Origin: Lachnospiraceae bacterium
GTDB lineage: Bacteria > Bacillota > Clostridia > Lachnospirales > Lachnospiraceae
Direction: 5' to 3'
Length of the DNA stretch: 16,820 nt
Assembly: GCA_024697505.1 (NCBI GenBank)
Contig: JAILFQ010000085.1
Location: 1-16,820, forward strand
Shown in pieces: positions 13,820 through 16,820 of the stretch. Numbering within the stretch: the first letter of the stretch is position 1; every line of letters begins with the position of its first letter. A program made the position numbers and the translations under genes. The notes under the pieces are model-generated. The model was not told where the DNA came from and ran no database searches. It saw nothing but the letters and a program-made list of their open reading frames with translations.

Positions 13820-16777
13820 TTACTGTTTTCTGTGGGCTTCAATCTGTTCCTCAACCCAGTCTATATCTCTTATTACATAAGGTTTTATAAGGTTTCCGTC
13901 TTCGTCCGTATAACCCAGTTCCTTCATTTTCTTCTTGATCTCTCGGTTTATAGGAATTGTCTGCTCATCTATTACAACCTGGGCGGAAACACCTTCATTT
14001 ATCATTTTGTTCCAGATATCCGAAAGGGATCTTTCCACAAGGTACTGTCCCATGGAACGGGGAACGTCTCTGAGCCATTTTATGGAGTCCATAATAACGT
14101 CCTTGTCTTCCCTGTCTATAGGTGCTTCGTTTAAAGCCTCAAGATTGGACGGTATCCAGAAGAATTCCTTTCCGTAAGTGGATCTTAAAGTATATGTGTA
14201 ATCCACCTGAGTTTCTTTTTCGGTCCACCATTTAAGGAACTCCCAGGCTTCATTTGCTTTTTTGGTTTCCTTAAATACTATTGCTCCGGTTCCGTTGGCA
14301 ACGTACCATCTGGAAACGCTTCCGTCCTCTTTTACAGTGCCCGGGTACGGAGCAAGGGCCCATTGCCCTTCAAGCTCCGGCGCACCGTTCTTCAGGAGGA
14401 TGTATTCTGAAGAGTCGATTATTCCCACAGGCAAAATTGAATATCTGAAGGAGTTAAAAAACGAGTTAACCTGTTTATCAAGTGAATATGCCATAAAGAG
14501 GTTTCCAAGTGCCGAAACTCCCTTAACGGCTTCCGGTCTGTCTATAGCTGTTGAAAGACCGTCTTCTGCGTAAAGCTTTCCATCATTTTGGAAAATAAGC
14601 GGTACCGTCTGGTAAAACCACTTGTATCCCACTCCGGCGGAAATATTGTGATAGAAGTTCATTCCGAATCTTTGAAGTTCCGGAAGCTGGTTTACAACAT
14701 CATCCCAGGTATCCGGCGGTGTAAGAGAAAGACTTTCGTATATATCCTTTCTGTACACCAGAGTGTAGAAATTAAGGGTTTCCGGAAGTGCGTATACGCC
14801 TTCGTTAAACACATAGGAGACAAAGGCTCCCGGGGTAAAGCGGTCTGCCACTTCCCAGAAATCATCAAATGATGAAAGGTCGTAAAGCGCATCTCTGCAG
14901 GCAAGTTCAAAAGGCATGTGGGATGAAAGACCAAGGGCCACATCCGGTGTTTTGTCTGCTGCGGCTGCCAGCGTAAGCTTATTGGCATCCGGCATGATAC
15001 TTACTTTTACCTTGATTCCCTTTTTTGGAGTAAATTCCGAATCTATCATTTTTTGAAGAAGATCTACATGGGTAACAGCTCTGTTTACCCAGACAGTAAG
15101 CACTTCTTCATCATCTGTTTTTGTGCTGTATTTATTGTCCGTAAAGCTTAGGGCGAGTTTCTTTACCCTTGCTCCGAATTTCTTAAAGAATCCGGCTTCC
15201 GCCTTCTTTATCTGCCCTTCGTCTCCGGTAAGATAAACAGTATCCAGGGTAAATTTTCCGGTAAGTATCTGGGAAGTAAAGTTACTCATTGCCACAAGGA
15301 CCGAGTTGTCTCTTCCGGTAAGTTTTTCCGTATAAAGGGCAATTTCCTCCGGATACTTTTGCATCTGCTCTATAAACATAAGGGCTTTATCCATATCCGA
15401 GAGAAGCGCGGAATTAATTCCATAGGTTGCATTATCCTGAGAAAGATAACGAATGTGCTGTATAAGAGTTACGTACGCTTCAAGATAATCCGGAATTTCC
15501 GGAATAAACTTGGTCATATTCCAGGTTCTGTACTTATCTTTATCCGCACCGGTAACTTTGGATATTTCAAGAGAGAACCAGGCAACATGTTCGGAAATGA
15601 GTCTTGCACATCTCCAGGCCTCTGTTACGGCTTCGTTTTCAGACTTTAAGCAGATTTCGTATTCTTTGCCTGCTTCCAGGTAAACATAAAGGATCTCTCC
15701 CTCTGAGTCTTTTAAAGTCTCGTTTGCCCATGTACTGCCTGTTGGTTTAAACGCATAGCTTTTAAACTCTTTAAAAGGTATCTCTCCGTTTATATAAATG
15801 CTTTCAAAAGCGTCATATTCTTCTTTTTCGTTTAAATAATGGAAAGTAAGTGCATAAAGGCCGGTTTTTTCCGGAGTTATGCTGTAATAAAGTTCTGTAC
15901 CCGGCTCGGTAAACTTTATGGAATTAAGAAGTTTATTCTTAACGTTATAGGGTTCTACCGATGGAGTATCTTTAGACATATAAATAGCCTGTGTGGAGTT
16001 TTTGTATGTGTATGCTGTGGCATCCACATTTATAACTTCATCCGACTTTTCCACACCTTGATATTTTGAAATGTATTCCTTGTAACTTTCCGGTTCCGCA
16101 AGAGGCTCGGAAACAAGAAGTTCCCCCGTCATAAGGCCACTTGCCGCAACACTTTCAAGCACTATTTTGTTTTCTCCCTTTTTAAGTTCGAAAAGCATAG
16201 GCTCGTCTGTTACATAAGTACCACTGTAGAAGTATCTGTTTTGAAAATCGTCATATCTGATCTGCTTTGGTGCAATTTCATCACCGTAGCTGTCTGTTAT
16301 ATAATCTTTTGTTTCGTCTGACCATAAGAGCGGCAAAGCAACAATCTTCATTTCGTGATAAGGAGCTGCCCCGTTAATGGTAACGCTTACCGCAAAGTCC
16401 GACATGGTGTTACTTACAGGCTTATAGTTAAGCCTCATTATATAAAGTCCCGCTTTAGGTACGTTTACCTTATATGTTACCTTCTGACCGTATTCCAAAG
16501 TTGCGTTCTTACCGGAAACACTGCATTCTCCGGTTTTTTCAGGATAAGAGGTGTATTCCCCTTCACCGTAATACTTTGTTATATCGCCGTCATATTCCTT
16601 TATCCAATCTGAATACATCAAGCTTCCGTTAAGGGAATCCGCAAGAAGTTTTGTTGCCTTGACAACTGCAGCTTCATCCGGTTTTTCAACGTATTCGGCA
16701 TTGTTGCCCGAAAAAGCCAGAGCAAGAACCCCCACAATTGCCACTATTATTACCAAACCCATAATTCGCTTCTTCAT
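13820..16777 (-). CDS. Large multidomain extracellular solute-binding protein with duplicated N-terminal beta-sandwich region
   Basis: This protein has 985 residues from the chosen ATG, more than twice the usual 400-450 of sugar-binding proteins. A basic start and a hydrophobic stretch (about 6-22) form a Sec signal or uncleaved anchor; there is no lipobox Cys. Two similar beta-rich modules follow at about 85-225 and 285-385. Each has a GLY-x(8,9) strand, a short linker, an IN-G turn and a W-x-x-E segment, which suggests an internal duplication of carbohydrate-binding-like domains. A helical region (about 405-540) leads to a complete family-1 solute-binding domain (about 557-985). That domain includes DTWDDVVNQLPEL, WYVANGTGAIVF and AWEFLKWWTE. 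The C-terminus (NREIKKKMKELG) is typical of the family. The likely role is capture of long beta-glucan fragments for the adjacent permeases. As first gene it is nearest the putative operator. The start was chosen from AAGGGTGA 5 nt upstream of the ATG; a TTG at 16798 is the longer alternative. Confidence 0.9.
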   Translation of the reverse strand: MKKRIMGLVIIVAIVGVLALAFSGNNAEYVEKPDEAAVVKATKLLADSLNGSLMYSDWIKEYDGDITKYYGEGEYTSYPEKTGECSVSGKNATLEYGQKVTYKVNVPKAGLYIMRLNYKPVSNTMSDFAVSVTINGAAPYHEMKIVALPLLWSDETKDYITDSYGDEIAPKQIRYDDFQNRYFYSGTYVTDEPMLFELKKGENKIVLESVAASGLMTGELLVSEPLAEPESYKEYISKYQGVEKSDEVINVDATAYTYKNSTQAIYMSKDTPSVEPYNVKNKLLNSIKFTEPGTELYYSITPEKTGLYALTFHYLNEKEEYDAFESIYINGEIPFKEFKSYAFKPTGSTWANETLKDSEGEILYVYLEAGKEYEICLKSENEAVTEAWRCARLISEHVAWFSLEISKVTGADKDKYRTWNMTKFIPEIPDYLEAYVTLIQHIRYLSQDNATYGINSALLSDMDKALMFIEQMQKYPEEIALYTEKLTGRDNSVLVAMSNFTSQILTGKFTLDTVYLTGDEGQIKKAEAGFFKKFGARVKKLALSFTDNKYSTKTDDEEVLTVWVNRAVTHVDLLQKMIDSEFTPKKGIKVKVSIMPDANKLTLAAAADKTPDVALGLSSHMPFELACRDALYDLSSFDDFWEVADRFTPGAFVSYVFNEGVYALPETLNFYTLVYRKDIYESLSLTPPDTWDDVVNQLPELQRFGMNFYHNISAGVGYKWFYQTVPLIFQNDGKLYAEDGLSTAIDRPEAVKGVSALGNLFMAYSLDKQVNSFFNSFRYSILPVGIIDSSEYILLKNGAPELEGQWALAPYPGTVKEDGSVSRWYVANGTGAIVFKETKKANEAWEFLKWWTEKETQVDYTYTLRSTYGKEFFWIPSNLEALNEAPIDREDKDVIMDSIKWLRDVPRSMGQYLVERSLSDIWNKMINEGVSAQVVIDEQTIPINREIKKKMKELGYTDEDGNLIKPYVIRDIDWVEEQIEAHRKQ

Positions 16778-16781
16778 ATAA

Positions 16782-16789
16782 TCACCCTT
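16782..16789 (-). promoter_or_regulatory. Ribosome binding site choosing ATG 16777
   Basis: AAGGGTGA on the minus strand is about 4-5 nt before the ATG at 16777. The in-frame TTG at 16798 lies upstream of this site and close to the operator-like palindrome, so it is unlikely to be the start. Confidence 0.6.
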
Positions 16790-16802
16790 AACCACCAAAT
16801 CT

Positions 16803-16818
16803 ATCGAAACGTTTTTAT
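16803..16818. promoter_or_regulatory. Putative LacI-family operator upstream of the operon
   Basis: The sequence ATCGAAACGTTTTTAT is an imperfect palindrome centred on CpG, with a perfect AAACGTTT core and matching AT pairs at the outer ends. It lies about 25 nt upstream of the first gene. CG-centred palindromes of this size are the usual operators of LacI-family proteins with an intercalating hinge leucine, and the regulator at the other end of the operon has Leu54. The promoter itself would be to the right of the window and is not visible. Binding by this regulator is inferred. Confidence 0.5.
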
Positions 16819-16820
16819 CA

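Noticed and set aside
15940..15947. Perfect palindrome TAACGTTA, a possible second LacI-type operator
   Set aside because: It lies deep inside the binding-protein coding region, its flanks are not symmetrical, and the outer bases do not match the site at 16803-16818. An 8-bp palindrome of this kind is expected by chance in 17 kb.
16778..16798. TTG start adding seven residues to the large binding protein
   Set aside because: The only ribosome binding site in reach lies downstream of this TTG and is correctly spaced for ATG 16777, and the signal peptide begins naturally with MKKR.

Overview
The window is one co-oriented block on the minus strand. It contains eleven protein-coding genes, read from 16777 down to 1, and the last one is cut by the window edge. 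Neighbouring genes are 14 to 43 nt apart or overlap by 11 nt. I saw no terminator hairpin between any of them, so the simplest reading is a single operon of about 17 kb. Strong GGAGG-type ribosome binding sites, a GTG start, the lipobox and transporter style, and the codon use point to a low-to-medium GC Firmicute. Clostridia, probably Lachnospiraceae-like, is my best guess; I cannot fix the genus.

Layout in transcription order. (1) A possible LacI-type operator lies at the right edge (16803-16818), just before the first gene. (2) The transport block holds a very large solute-binding protein (13820-16777) with a duplicated N-terminal beta-sandwich region, then a first MalF/MalG-like permease pair (12860-13789, 11932-12819). 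Next come an exported NHL-propeller/TPR/YIP1 membrane protein (9836-11911) and an exported DUF5696-type protein (7480-9846). A second MalF/MalG-like permease pair follows (6552-7436, 5601-6518). (3) The enzyme block holds a GH16 laminarinase-type lipoprotein (4585-5586), a large cytoplasmic phosphorylase of the GH94/GH149/GH161 superfamily (1355-4567) and a cytoplasmic GH17-like beta-1,3-glucanase (432-1337). (4) A LacI-family repressor (1-392, truncated at its C-terminus) closes the block.

Inferred working model: this is a beta-1,3-glucan (laminarin/callose type) utilisation locus. The GH16 lipoprotein cuts polymer at the cell surface, and the binding protein captures oligosaccharides. One or both permease pairs import them, using an ATPase encoded elsewhere because none is present here. 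In the cytoplasm the phosphorylase releases glucose-1-phosphate and the GH17 enzyme trims or remodels chains. The LacI-type protein probably represses the operon, and so itself, through the CG-centred site at the right edge.

The least understood part is the transport block. One binding protein and two complete permease pairs flank two exported proteins of unknown function. The set looks like a composite uptake machine rather than a standard three-component ABC importer. No RNA genes, mobile elements, CRISPR arrays or intergenic stretches over 300 bases are present.
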